Assembly (NCBI RefSeq): GCF_000281045.1
Contig: NW_008246072.1
Location: 469,406 to 491,218 of the forward strand
Direction: 5' to 3'
Length of the DNA stretch: 21,813 bases
Origin: Saprolegnia diclina VS20
Taxonomy: Eukaryota; Oomycota; Saprolegniomycetes; Saprolegniales; Saprolegniaceae
The notes under the pieces are model-generated. The model was not told where the DNA came from and searched no databases. It was given only the letters and a program-made list of their open reading frames with translations. Shown here piece after piece: positions 1-9,220 of the stretch. Numbering within the stretch: position 1 is the first letter of the stretch; each line of letters starts with the position of its first letter. A program made the translations under genes and the position numbers.

Positions 1-379
1 GTGGCTAGGGACACGCACGACGGTCTTACCATTGCCACTCGGCGGCTCCCGCCCTCCGGACTGCACGACATTCGGAATTGGGCCGTTTCCAAGAAGTGCA
101 AGTGGTTTTCCGCGCAAGTCTGAGCGATCTAGAAGACCAAGATCCAAGATCCAGGCGCAGAGCAAGCGAGCTCAAGCCATTTCCAAATTTGTAGTTTCAG
201 TCAAATAGCTACCCCGCCTCGCCCACCACTGGCACGGAAGACACCAGCACGGTTGTTGCCCCCAAGAAGTTCGGTCTTGATTGAGTGAGGGAGCTTTTTG
301 CGCATATCGTGAAATGCGCCCGTTTGATTGGCCAGGTGGTTCTTAGCGCCGCTGATTGACGGACAACATGGATAGGCTC

Positions 380-446
<67 letters not shown>

Positions 447-1834
447 ATGTTCCCATACGATTGCGTTTACGTAGTATACAAAAGTGATGCGAGCGCCAGC
501 GAGCACCACGATTCACTTCATCCACATCATCCGTCGTCGTTCGATGTATGAGCCCTCGGGGTCTCGATGAGTCTACGAGCGCTTCTAGAGCGACGGGATA
601 GCGCATGGCTGAAGCGGCAGTGTCGTCGTCTGTCGACCAGGAGTCCCGACGCGCTCGCCCACTGCGACGCCATTCCAACAGCGTCGGTGCGCGTTGGCGT
701 TGTTGAAGTGGGCCAGAAGCGTGCGGTTCCGAAGGCGGGCAAGCGCAGTTGCGCTGATCTTGTCGGCGGTGAATCTGGCTGGGAATCAATTTCTTTCGCA
801 CGTAGACGCCAAGCATCCCACAATTGCACAGCAGCACCCAACGCAAGTCCGCACCGACCAGGCTCGCCCTCGAGTCTCTCAACACGACGACGCACCCTCT
901 CTGTCGTTACCGGTAGCGTCTGCAAGTAGCTTCAACCCGCGGCGGCGTCGCCTGTTGCAAAACTTGCTGGCCACGCTGGAGGCGCGCGCGCGCCTGGGTG
1001 CAACCTGCACGGCAGAGCATTACACTGTCTGGCCTCCAATGCAAAGCAAGTCGGAATAATAAGCGGCGCAAGGGCACAGCTACCAGATTCGAGCCGAGTC
1101 GCTATTAGTCATGTACACGGTATACTACGATCAGGCGAACGGCTGTGCGCATCTGAGATCACACACCGTGGCACGCACTTGCTATATCCCCACATCCCAT
1201 CGCCGCCTTTCTGAACCATGTCGACTCGGCCAATCCAGCGCGTCGACCGCGACGAGGACCACCAATCATGGCGCGTCGCCTGGCCAAGTCCACGTTTCGG
1301 TGCTGCTGCTTTGCACGATGCCTTGGCTGATGATGCAACGCCGGGCACACCATAGGATTTGGTGGTTCACGCTACAGGACGCTACGCTGCGAGCTGCGCA
1401 AGAGCAACGTCCCGCGGCTGCGCCAATGTCGTGTCCCAGTGCATCTTCGCCTCGTCCGCTACAGTCATACTATGCCCTACAGTACTCGGCGGGTGTCTTC
1501 TTGGATGGCAAAGTACGGTATCTGGATTCGTTGTACACTAATTGTTGTCGGTGCGGAAGAGAATCGAAATCGATGGACTAAATGCTCGACTGTGTTTACG
1601 GAGAGCTCTCGACGTGACGCGCGTTACGAAGAAGGGCGGCGGTGGGGCGTCACCGTGGCGGAGGAGGCCAACAAGCTCGCGCGCACGCATCACTTGGTGT
1701 GGATGCACACTATTTCGATGGGATCACTGGTGCATGGAATGCCAGACCCATGTGAGTCACAGTTCTAACCTTGGTTCGCCACCAGCTTGTGCTAAGCAAC
1801 GCATGTCACGCAGCATAAATGCGCCTGATATCCG
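1..1834. other. Left-end region without a supported gene
   Basis: Apart from the microsatellite at 380-445 I see no gene I can support here. Open frames occur on both strands around 527-1059 and 1109-1768, but they overlap in several frames and are rich in Arg, Ser and Ala, as expected of chance frames in GC-rich DNA. The best-looking short frame starts with ATG at 1218 and runs 45 codons to a TAG at 1353-1355. It begins MSTRPIQRVDRDEDHQSW and has a balanced acidic and basic composition. It could be a first exon or a relic. No family is recognised. Confidence 0.5.
380..445. repeat. (TAGA)16 tetranucleotide microsatellite
   Basis: Sixteen perfect TAGA units run from 380 to 443, followed by TA. 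Read on the minus strand the array gives Ile-Ser-Leu-Tyr repeats inside long open frames, which is a by-product of the repeat and not evidence of a gene. Perfect arrays of this length are usually polymorphic between strains. Confidence 0.98.
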
Positions 1835-1839
1835 ATGGC

Positions 1840-1847
1840 CTCACTTT
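1840..1847 (+). promoter_or_regulatory. Oomycete-type initiator upstream of the first lectin gene
   Basis: CTCACTTT matches the oomycete initiator consensus YTCANTYY. It lies 37 bp before the ATG at 1877 and just after an in-frame ATG at 1835. If transcription starts here, 1835 is outside the mRNA and the start is 1877 or 1892. The match is by eye, and a short degenerate motif can occur by chance. Confidence 0.45.
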
Positions 1848-1876
1848 GCCTTTTCGCTCGAATACGGTACATCGTC

Positions 1877-3283
1877 ATGCAGCTGCGATACATGTGCAAG
1901 CTCGGCGTCGTGCTCGGTCTGGCGGCGATGACGGTGGTCGACGCGGCCAACTTCCGCATCTACACGTCGACGAACCGCGTCCTCGCCGAGTCCAACGGCA
2001 ACATTGTTGTCGCAACGCCGTCGGCCAACAATGCGATCAACGAAATCTTCGACTACACCGACGGCAGCGGCAAGCTCATGGCGCAGAGTGCGTCTAAGTG
2101 TCTCGGCGGGCAGCTCGAGCCCATGGTGCTGCAAGACGCCGACTTTAACGTGCACATGAAGCTCCGCCTCGGTCTCTGGTACTGCATTGGCGACAGTGTC
2201 AACGTCCCGTGGCAGTACGACGCGACGTCTCGCCAGTTCAAGCACGACTACTACGACGGGTGGTGCCTCGACGCGGTCACTAGCCCCGTGTCGATCTACC
2301 TCTGCGACCCCGGAAGCGCGACGCAGCGGTTCCGGCTCGTCGCTGCTCAGACGCCGCCACCGACGCCACGACCCAACAAGCCGACACCTCGGGCGCTGCG
2401 CATTCGCGACCACCGCCGCCGCCTCGAGAGTGACAATCCACCGGGGTTTCGCCTTGCGGATCCGTCCGAGAAGCTCCTTCCAATGCGCATTACGCTGCTA
2501 AGCAAGGGCGTGCTCCAGCTCGTGGGCACCGAGCTCTACGTGCAAGAGACACCGCGCAATACGACCGACGAGTGGTTCGAGTACAACGCCAACCAGCAGA
2601 CGCTGCGGTCGCTCTCGCCCGAGATGAACTCGAGCTGTTTAACGCTGCACCCGAGCAACCGCCTCTACTTTAGCTCGTGCTGCGCGCCCGAGATGTGCCA
2701 GAGCCAGCAGTTTGTCTTTTATAAGAACCGCCTCCGCCACCCGACGTCGTTTTGCGTTGCGCGCAACCAGTACAAGCCGGACGCTGGCAAGCCCATGGCT
2801 GGTATCTGGTGCAACGACGAGCGCAACACCGACCAGTGGCTCGCGGTGTACAAGGAAGACCCGGGCGCCCCGGACATTGGCAACCGCCGCCGCCTCGACG
2901 CGTTCGACACGCGCATTCGCGCGGCGAGCGGCAAGCTCATCTCCGAGTGGACGACCGGTCTCTACGTCAACTGGGCCGTCAACAACAAGAACGAGTGGTT
3001 CACTTACAACGACGGCGGCCATACGTTCCAAGCGCAGAGCAACCGCCAGTGCATTGATGCGTTCTGGAGCTCCGACCCGAGCGTCAAATGGTGGGTGTTG
3101 AAGATCCACACGTTTGACTGCGGGTATGGCAACCGCAATCAAGAGTGGTCGGCCGAGTTCAACCACATCAAGCACCTCAACCACGCTGGCATGTGCATGG
3201 AAGCACGCAACGACGGCACGCTCGGCGTCAACTCGTGCAAAAATGGCTTTACACCGGGCGAATGGCTCGAACTCTACCGGTAG
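1877..3283 (+). CDS. Secreted three-module ricin-B-type (beta-trefoil) lectin-like protein, copy 1
   Basis: Single-exon gene for a 468-residue protein, probably secreted and carbohydrate-binding. The N-terminus (MQLRYMCKLGVVLGLAAMTV) reads as a signal peptide ending near residue 23. Three related modules follow at about 24-155, 200-327 and 343-468. Ricin-B hallmarks are visible: WCLD at 129-132, QRF at 150-152, DQW at 319-321, QEW at 422-424 and a final GEW at 461-463. Modules two and three contain the parallel strings DEWFEY and NEWFTY. The linkers carry basic clusters (HRRRL near 179-183, NRRRL near 336-340). N-glycosylation sequons NTT and NSS occur in module two. I chose the start at 1877 because it is the first ATG after the initiator-like site. 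1892 also leaves a good signal peptide, and the in-frame ATG at 1835 would put charged residues ahead of it. No enzymatic domain is present. The ligand is unknown. A paralogue follows 471 bp downstream. Confidence 0.85.
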   Translation: MQLRYMCKLGVVLGLAAMTVVDAANFRIYTSTNRVLAESNGNIVVATPSANNAINEIFDYTDGSGKLMAQSASKCLGGQLEPMVLQDADFNVHMKLRLGLWYCIGDSVNVPWQYDATSRQFKHDYYDGWCLDAVTSPVSIYLCDPGSATQRFRLVAAQTPPPTPRPNKPTPRALRIRDHRRRLESDNPPGFRLADPSEKLLPMRITLLSKGVLQLVGTELYVQETPRNTTDEWFEYNANQQTLRSLSPEMNSSCLTLHPSNRLYFSSCCAPEMCQSQQFVFYKNRLRHPTSFCVARNQYKPDAGKPMAGIWCNDERNTDQWLAVYKEDPGAPDIGNRRRLDAFDTRIRAASGKLISEWTTGLYVNWAVNNKNEWFTYNDGGHTFQAQSNRQCIDAFWSSDPSVKWWVLKIHTFDCGYGNRNQEWSAEFNHIKHLNHAGMCMEARNDGTLGVNSCKNGFTPGEWLELYR

Positions 3284-3754
3284 GGCGCGATATGATTTAT
3301 ATAAGATAACTATGGATGGATCAAATGGAGTATACCTTGTGATTCAACGACGATTCGACCTGGCAACGCGTCTTGATTATGTTGTTGCCTACTTGGACCC
3401 TACGTGGCGCTTCCCGGCTCTGGCGTTTTTGTGTCTCGGCGTATACATGACTCCTGTCCGCGTTCCTCCCACAGTACTCGGTGCTTTGCAGACAGGACCA
3501 GCGTGCAGATCAGGACGCACGCCATGGTTCGAACCGCGGTAATCGTGCGGTAAACATTTTTACCCGTGCGTGATATGCGTTATATAGCTTTAACATCACG
3601 GATTTCGGTTGAAACGCGTTGAACGCCATGCGGGTCGGAGCGAGTAATACACCAACCCTAAAATTCCGTCGGAACTGGTTACCACCGGCCCCTTTGTAAT
3701 CACAGCAAGATGGTTGTGTGTCCCTCCCAGATCGTCTTCGTCTCAGTGTGCAAG
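3284..3754. other. Spacer between the tandem lectin genes
   Basis: This stretch holds the 3' flank of copy 1 and the promoter region of copy 2. It starts AT-rich (3290-3310) and has a TATATAG-like run near 3580-3587. A near-initiator CTCAGTGT lies about 15-20 bp before the ATG at 3755, but it fails the consensus at one position. No other gene is seen. Confidence 0.5.
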
Positions 3755-5134
3755 ATGCGATGGTTCGGTCACTTCCTACTGCTTGTCCTGGTTGCAGTCG
3801 CAGCGATTCCGACCGGGACGTACCGCATCCGCACCTTTGACGACTTGACCGTGGCCGAAATCAACGGCCATTTGGTGCCAGCGCCATCGAATGCGAGCGC
3901 GCGCAATGAGCTCTTTAGCTACACGAATTTTTCTGGCGTTTTCTACTCGGCGAGCGCGGTGCAGTGCGTCGGTGCTTTCTTGCATCCGATGGTGCTCCAA
4001 GGCGGCGCGGCCTACAACGTCCACATGAAGCTCCGCCTTGGTCTCTGGCGCTGTCTGGGGTCCAGCATCAACTTACCGTGGCGGTACGACGAGACATCCA
4101 TGCAGATTGCGCATCGGTACTACCGCGGGTGGTGCTGGGACGCGAGCACGAGCCCGATTGCCGTCTACTTGTGCGACCCAGCTAGCGAAAGCCAACGCTT
4201 TCGCCTCGTTCCGCCGACAGAGGCCAGCCCAACGCCGCGGCCGCCACGACGGCGCCTCTTGTTTGAACCGCGGGACGGGATCGCGCACCGGCGGTGGCTC
4301 GAGAGCGATAACCCAGAGGGCTTTGTGCTCGAAGACGAGACCCTCAAGCTGCAGCCGATGCGACTGACGATGCCAAACCGCGGTGTCATTCGCCAAGTGG
4401 ACGACCGGATCTACCTCGAGGCGACGCCCGGGAACGGCTCGGACGAGTGGTTCGAGTACAATGCCAACCACCAGACGCTGCGGTCGATGGGCCGGAACGA
4501 CTCGTGCTTGGCGATCACGCCCAATAACCAGCTTGTCTTGACGCCGTGCTGTGCGCCTGCTGGCTGCTACCAGCAAAACTTTGTCGTGTACAAGAACCGG
4601 ATCCGCCACCCGTCGTCGTTTTGCGTCGCGCTCAACCCGATCAAGCCCGCGACCAACCCGCTCATTGGCCAATGGTGCAACGACCTCCGGGACCGTGTTC
4701 AGTTTTTTGCAGTCTACAAGGAGTATGACGATGCTAGTCACCGGCGGCTGGACAATGCGCAGACGCGGATCACAGCGCGGAATGGCCACGTCGTATCCGA
4801 GTGGAGCACCGGCTTGTACGTCAACAACGCGGTGCCCAACGTCAACGAGCTCTTTGCGTACGACGACAATGGCCATACGTTCCAAGCCCAGAGCAACAGC
4901 CAGTGCATTGACGCATTTTGGAGCGCCGACCCGAGCGTCAAGTGGTGGGTGTTGAAGCTGCATACGTTTGACTGCGGGTATGGCAACCGCAATCAAGAGT
5001 GGGCATCGACCGACAACCGCGTCAAGCACCTCAACCACGCCGGCATCTGCCTCGAGGCCCGCGGCGACAAGACCCTTGGCGTCAACACGTGCAAGGAAGA
5101 GAGAGACTCCGAGTGGCTGCAGCTGTGGCACTGA
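3755..5134 (+). CDS. Secreted three-module ricin-B-type (beta-trefoil) lectin-like protein, copy 2
   Basis: Single-exon paralogue of the gene at 1877-3283, 459 residues from the chosen start. MRWFGHFLLLVLVAVAA is a strong signal peptide, so 3755 is preferred over the in-frame ATG at 3710, which would place a second hydrophobic stretch ahead of it. The three-module layout is the same. WCWD lies at 126-129, QRF at 147-149, NELFAY in module three, QEW at 414-416 and a final SEW at 452-454. Linkers again carry basic sites: RRR at 165-167, HRRWL at 178-182 and HRRL at 329-332. Several Cys residues match copy 1 (for example CCAPAGC against CCAPEMC), suggesting conserved disulfides. Tandem orientation, equal length and collinear modules point to duplication. 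Secretion and a role at the cell surface or in the environment are inferred; the ligand is unknown. Confidence 0.85.
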   Translation: MRWFGHFLLLVLVAVAAIPTGTYRIRTFDDLTVAEINGHLVPAPSNASARNELFSYTNFSGVFYSASAVQCVGAFLHPMVLQGGAAYNVHMKLRLGLWRCLGSSINLPWRYDETSMQIAHRYYRGWCWDASTSPIAVYLCDPASESQRFRLVPPTEASPTPRPPRRRLLFEPRDGIAHRRWLESDNPEGFVLEDETLKLQPMRLTMPNRGVIRQVDDRIYLEATPGNGSDEWFEYNANHQTLRSMGRNDSCLAITPNNQLVLTPCCAPAGCYQQNFVVYKNRIRHPSSFCVALNPIKPATNPLIGQWCNDLRDRVQFFAVYKEYDDASHRRLDNAQTRITARNGHVVSEWSTGLYVNNAVPNVNELFAYDDNGHTFQAQSNSQCIDAFWSADPSVKWWVLKLHTFDCGYGNRNQEWASTDNRVKHLNHAGICLEARGDKTLGVNTCKEERDSEWLQLWH

Positions 5135-5867
5135 CAGGCTTCTAAGAGTCAAGAGAGGTGTCGTGTGTTGATTCAACGCAGCGGAAAAATGCTCATCGTG
5201 TAATCAGTTGCGGACAGTCTTCTTGGCTCGACAAGTCCGATAGGCTATCGAACTTGCCGTAGGCACATGCATGGGAGGACGTGGGCCGACTACCGTCACA
5301 CGACTTGCGATGTTCATGGTCGACGGGGCGTCCACTTGCTACCACCTTGCCATACGGAGCCGTGCACCTTGGTCGGGGCACGTCCAGACGTGATGAAAAA
5401 CGCTCCGTGCGTCTTGGCGGCGCTACCCAGGCGCTCGAAGCCGAGGAAGAAGCTGTATGACAACACTTTGGTCCGACTGCAGACAACATGGCCACGCACC
5501 TCGCTCGCAACAACACAAACGTATCGCGTTCTCTACTAACTGTTCGTAGTGGGTAATGCCCACCTTGTCAGCGGCGGCGAGCGCCGTTGCATGGAGGGAT
5601 AGGGTTGTGCACCCAACACCGCGAGGGCACCTACTAGTTGTACAGCCCGTCCTATACAGCACCTTTGAGATATTCTTTGAGATAGGGCGTGCCATAAAGC
5701 GTGTGGTTTTGCTGCAGCGCGATTATCTCCGTCCATGGAGTGGGTCCCGGGTCCGTCACTGCCGACGCCCAATCGTCGCGTGTGTTTAGCCATTGCAAGC
5801 CTGCACGATCGAAAAACACACCATTTGAGTTTGCACAAGCATCCGGATACCAGAAATCGTACGCAGC
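5135..5867. other. Intergenic region before UFM1, no gene seen
   Basis: Short open frames on both strands overlap one another and show no recognisable domain. The stretch must include the 3' flank of the second lectin gene and the UFM1 promoter. An ATCCGGATA motif at about 5850 recurs elsewhere in the window. No clear oomycete initiator was found near the UFM1 start. Confidence 0.5.
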
Positions 5868-6273
<406 letters not shown>

Positions 6274-6384
6274 CCCGTCGTGAGCTACATGGGCCTCGCC
6301 ACGCTTCAATGCCCGTATTTGCTTGCCGTTTGCAAACTAAGCCTTTTCTACTGCACCTTGGACACGACACGATACATGTTTCGT

Positions 6385-7613
6385 TTACAAGCCCTTGTTG
6401 TAGAAGGCGTGGGCCGTGCTCGGGTACTTGGCGTCAATGATGGCTTGGAGCTCGGGCTCGAGGTCACTTTTCGCGACTGCACTCTTTTGCGGGAAGAGCG
6501 CGCAGCAGAGCGGCGTCGAGAACGAGAGGCAGAGACCCGTGAGGAGCACCATAATGGGCGCCGCAAGCATCGGCGACCGCTTCAACAGCGTACCCTGCTC
6601 GAGCTTGGCCATGACGAGCGGCGGGAAGAGCATGCCGGGCACCGCCATGAGGATGCGCGATGGCACGACCTGCAGCACCGCGTTCTGGGCCGCGACCTTG
6701 CTCTTGCCAATGAGCTCGCCGTCTACAGCACATTGCACGCGTCAGTCTCGTTGCATGCAATCGTAGCAAGGGAGGAACGCACCGGCCGTCTCGACGTCGA
6801 TGCCGTCAACGAGCTCGCGCTGGCGCATGAGCGGGATGTTGACCCAGTTGGCGGCCGCGACGGCCATGAGCGGCACAAAGCGACCGATGAGACCGCCTAC
6901 GCAATTTCAAATAAGATCTACGTTGGGACGACGACGTGGGTTCGATACCGCTGAGGCTCGGGCGGCTCGCGATAAACTTGTTCATGCCCACCGCAGTGGC
7001 GACCGACATGGTCGACGCGGCAATGTACGCTTGGCCGAGCTGCTCGGTTGTGACGCCCGTGCTCGCGTTGCGGTTGGTGTAGTTGACGATCGAGTTGAAC
7101 GTTTGGTTCATAAACTACGCGTCATTGAGCTGCAAGCCAAAGAACACAAGACTTCCACGGACCTGCCAAAAGATGACGGCCGGCGTCGACCGGTAGAACG
7201 TCATCATGCAACCGGTGATGGCCATGTTGCCGGGCACCTGGAACGCCATGCGACCTACAGACCAGCCGTTTGTCAGCGCGTTGGCCATTGCAGGACGCAT
7301 TACCCAAGATGAAGTTCTTTTCGCCCGTGTCCGGGTGGAACGCCGAGTCGTAGAGGTGCTTGGCAGCCCAGACGTCTTCGTCCTTGATACCCGCCGGCTC
7401 CGTGCCCGCCCTAGTGGACCCCATGAGCCATGCAAAGCCGTCGTCGGCTTGGTCGTCGTACTTGTACTGCTCGATGAGCGCCTTGGCCGCGTCGAGGTCG
7501 GCGTCGGACGCAAGCACGTTGAGCGGGTTGGTCGTCGTCAGAAAGTGCTTGGCGCGACCCTCGAACGTGCTCTGGTCCCAGCGAGGCTCGTCAAGGTTGA
7601 GGCGAGTGGCCAT
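6385..7613 (-). CDS. SFXN: Sideroflexin, mitochondrial inner-membrane serine carrier
   Basis: Sideroflexins are multi-pass inner-membrane proteins of mitochondria; human SFXN1 imports serine for one-carbon metabolism. Exons on the minus strand are 7613-7304, 7254-7163, 7114-6949, 6896-6783 and 6722-6385, a total of 1020 nt or 339 residues (human SFXN1 about 322). Family motifs in order are HPDTGEKNF at 93-101, [11 protein letters not shown] at 140-150, [14 protein letters not shown] at 205-218, [10 protein letters not shown] at 249-258 and CCALFPQ at 300-306. The ending YNKGL matches recalled animal SFXN1. The four introns are 49, 48, 52 and 60 nt, all GT-TAG, and every join restores the family alignment. 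No start other than the ATG at 7613 is needed. The protein looks complete. Which sideroflexin paralogue it corresponds to cannot be told from the sequence alone. Confidence 0.95.
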
Positions 7614-9220
7614 GTTGCCTTGATCCGGTCAAATAAGATTTGATGACACACAAGAATGTTCTGTGGTGCAGCCATCGCGTAAAATCATTTGGCGTCGATT
7701 TTTATTTCATATTCATCTTCTTACATACAAACACCAAGCTTGGTTTCTCATTTTATAAAAATACCACTGTCATACAATTCCGCGATCGGGAAATTAACCG
7801 GCCACATGGGTGTTCGGCAACTCAACGGCGTGCCATTCAAATTCAAACTCAACTTCACATTGCTCGACGCGCGCCACCTCTTTGATTGCGCAGTCGCGTG
7901 CAAGCGTCGACTAGAAGAGCGGACGAGCTTTGCCAAGGCCGCAAAGTCGCTGCCAAGGACATACGCGGAGCCTCCAAAGCCGTCATTTCTTTACGCCGAC
8001 AAAAGGCCGTGCGGACGACGCGTGCTCGTCGTGTTGACGGCACCACGGTGGATGTCGCTACTATGGGCCAAGGTCCTGTGCTCGCTGTACTAGACACGAG
8101 CGTGCTCGCCAGCTCCAAGTCGCTGGACGCTGTGAACGAGGCTGTGTAGGTAGAGAGAACGGCGTCGATACAATAGCTACTGGGTACTCGCATGCGAGGA
8201 GGCAGATCGCGACGACGCAAGCATCTCCGCACGGTGGCGACGACGCGGCCGTTGTTTCTTGTCTCTGCGCGCGATCTACAGAAACGCCGGACGATCCGGA
8301 TAAGCGTTTGATTTGCATCGATGGAGCTCACGGATGCTAGAAGCTCCTCGTACACAGTCCTTGCTCCGAGGATGGGCGCGTATTCGTATACACATTGGTG
8401 TAGTGCGCTCGCGACACCAGCGGCCGTGGGACAAGAGCTCGCAGTGTCCACGGCCTGGGATGGCACAAACGTCCATTGCGTACAAAGGCCAGTAACGCCA
8501 TCAATTCATCGGCCATTGCAATCACTTGGCAAGTGGAGTAGCTGACAAGTACGAGTGTACTCTCGCCGCGTCGCGTGGGTCGCCCGTCAGGGACTACCAA
8601 CAATGTCCTTGGCGCATTGGCCCGTGACGGATTGTGTGGCGACGTCAGCTGGCAGCGTCACAGCGTTTTGGGGCTCGCAAAGCTGCTGGTTAAGTCGTAG
8701 GCGGCTTGTGCGTCACCATGGCTGCCGCTTTGCCAACAGTAGCAGAGCACTCGGACTCCAATTGCACGGGCAGATACCAGAATCAACGCGTTCTTAGAGG
8801 TCGACGTGCATGAGCCCACGCTCGTTCCTTTGATGCAACGCGACCTCTTGGCCGCGCCAGTGCGCGACGAAGCAGCAACACGCTGTCCTGATGCGATGTC
8901 TCTCCAAGGTACACCTTGCCGCCAGGCGGCGTGGTCGTCGTCCGAGCAGCTACGTTCTGCGTGGCCATAACGCCAACCACCCAACGCATGCGACGACTGC
9001 AAGTTGCATCGGCGGCGACGTCGACTGGCCGGCTGCGCGACGGCGACGATAAGGTCTGTCAACATGCTTGCGCTTCTTGGCTTGTGCAGGGAAAAGACAG
9101 CGTATCCGGATAGGCGTGTTCGGATATTGTGGTCGTATCCGGATTGCCTCGCCATACTTTGTGTGAGGTTGTTTCGCGGCCAATAACCTTTGACGAGCCC
9201 AGGACGACCAGTGGTAAGGC
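7614..9220. other. Unassigned region between sideroflexin and Nup155
   Basis: I cannot support a gene here. Short coding-like stretches occur on the minus strand in different frames: one ends CEVEFEFEWHAVELPNTHVAG before a stop at about 7795, one contains CVYEYAPILGARTVYEELLA near 8380, and one contains TPPGGKVYLGETSHQD near 8910. Plus-strand frames at 7886-8149 and 8321-8545 look equally plausible by composition, so strand bias gives no verdict. ATCCGGATA motifs flank the stretch. It could hold a fast-evolving spliced gene, a relic, or nothing. Confidence 0.4.
9103..9146. repeat. Cluster of ATCCGGAT motifs upstream of Nup155
   Basis: TATCCGGATA, a perfect 10-bp palindrome, lies at 9103-9112. 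TTCGGATA follows near 9119 and GTATCCGGATT near 9134, giving three related words in about 45 bp, 75-120 bp before the Nup155 start. A related word with a similar flank (ATCCGGATAAGCGT) occurs near 8295 and another near 5850. The cluster could be a protein-binding site or repeat debris. Confidence 0.5.

Noticed and set aside
201-885. Frames encoding Ile-Ser-Leu-Tyr repeats
   Set aside because: They are translations of the TAGA microsatellite and have no independent coding support.
1835-1876. ATG at 1835 as the start of the first lectin gene
   Set aside because: It precedes the initiator-like site at 1840 and would bury the signal peptide behind an extra charged stretch.
1877-5134. The lectin pair as ricin-like toxins
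   Set aside because: Only B-chain-type carbohydrate-binding modules are present; no ribosome-inactivating A-chain or other catalytic domain is seen.
4073-5176. A 367-codon minus-strand frame antisense to the second lectin gene
   Set aside because: Same codon-bias effect: no signal peptide or motif, and the plus strand encodes a clear paralogue of its neighbour.
7855-8466. A 203-codon minus-strand frame as a small secreted elicitin-like protein
   Set aside because: There is no signal peptide at its start, the cysteine spacing does not fit elicitins, and the second half reads as low-complexity Ser/Thr/Arg.
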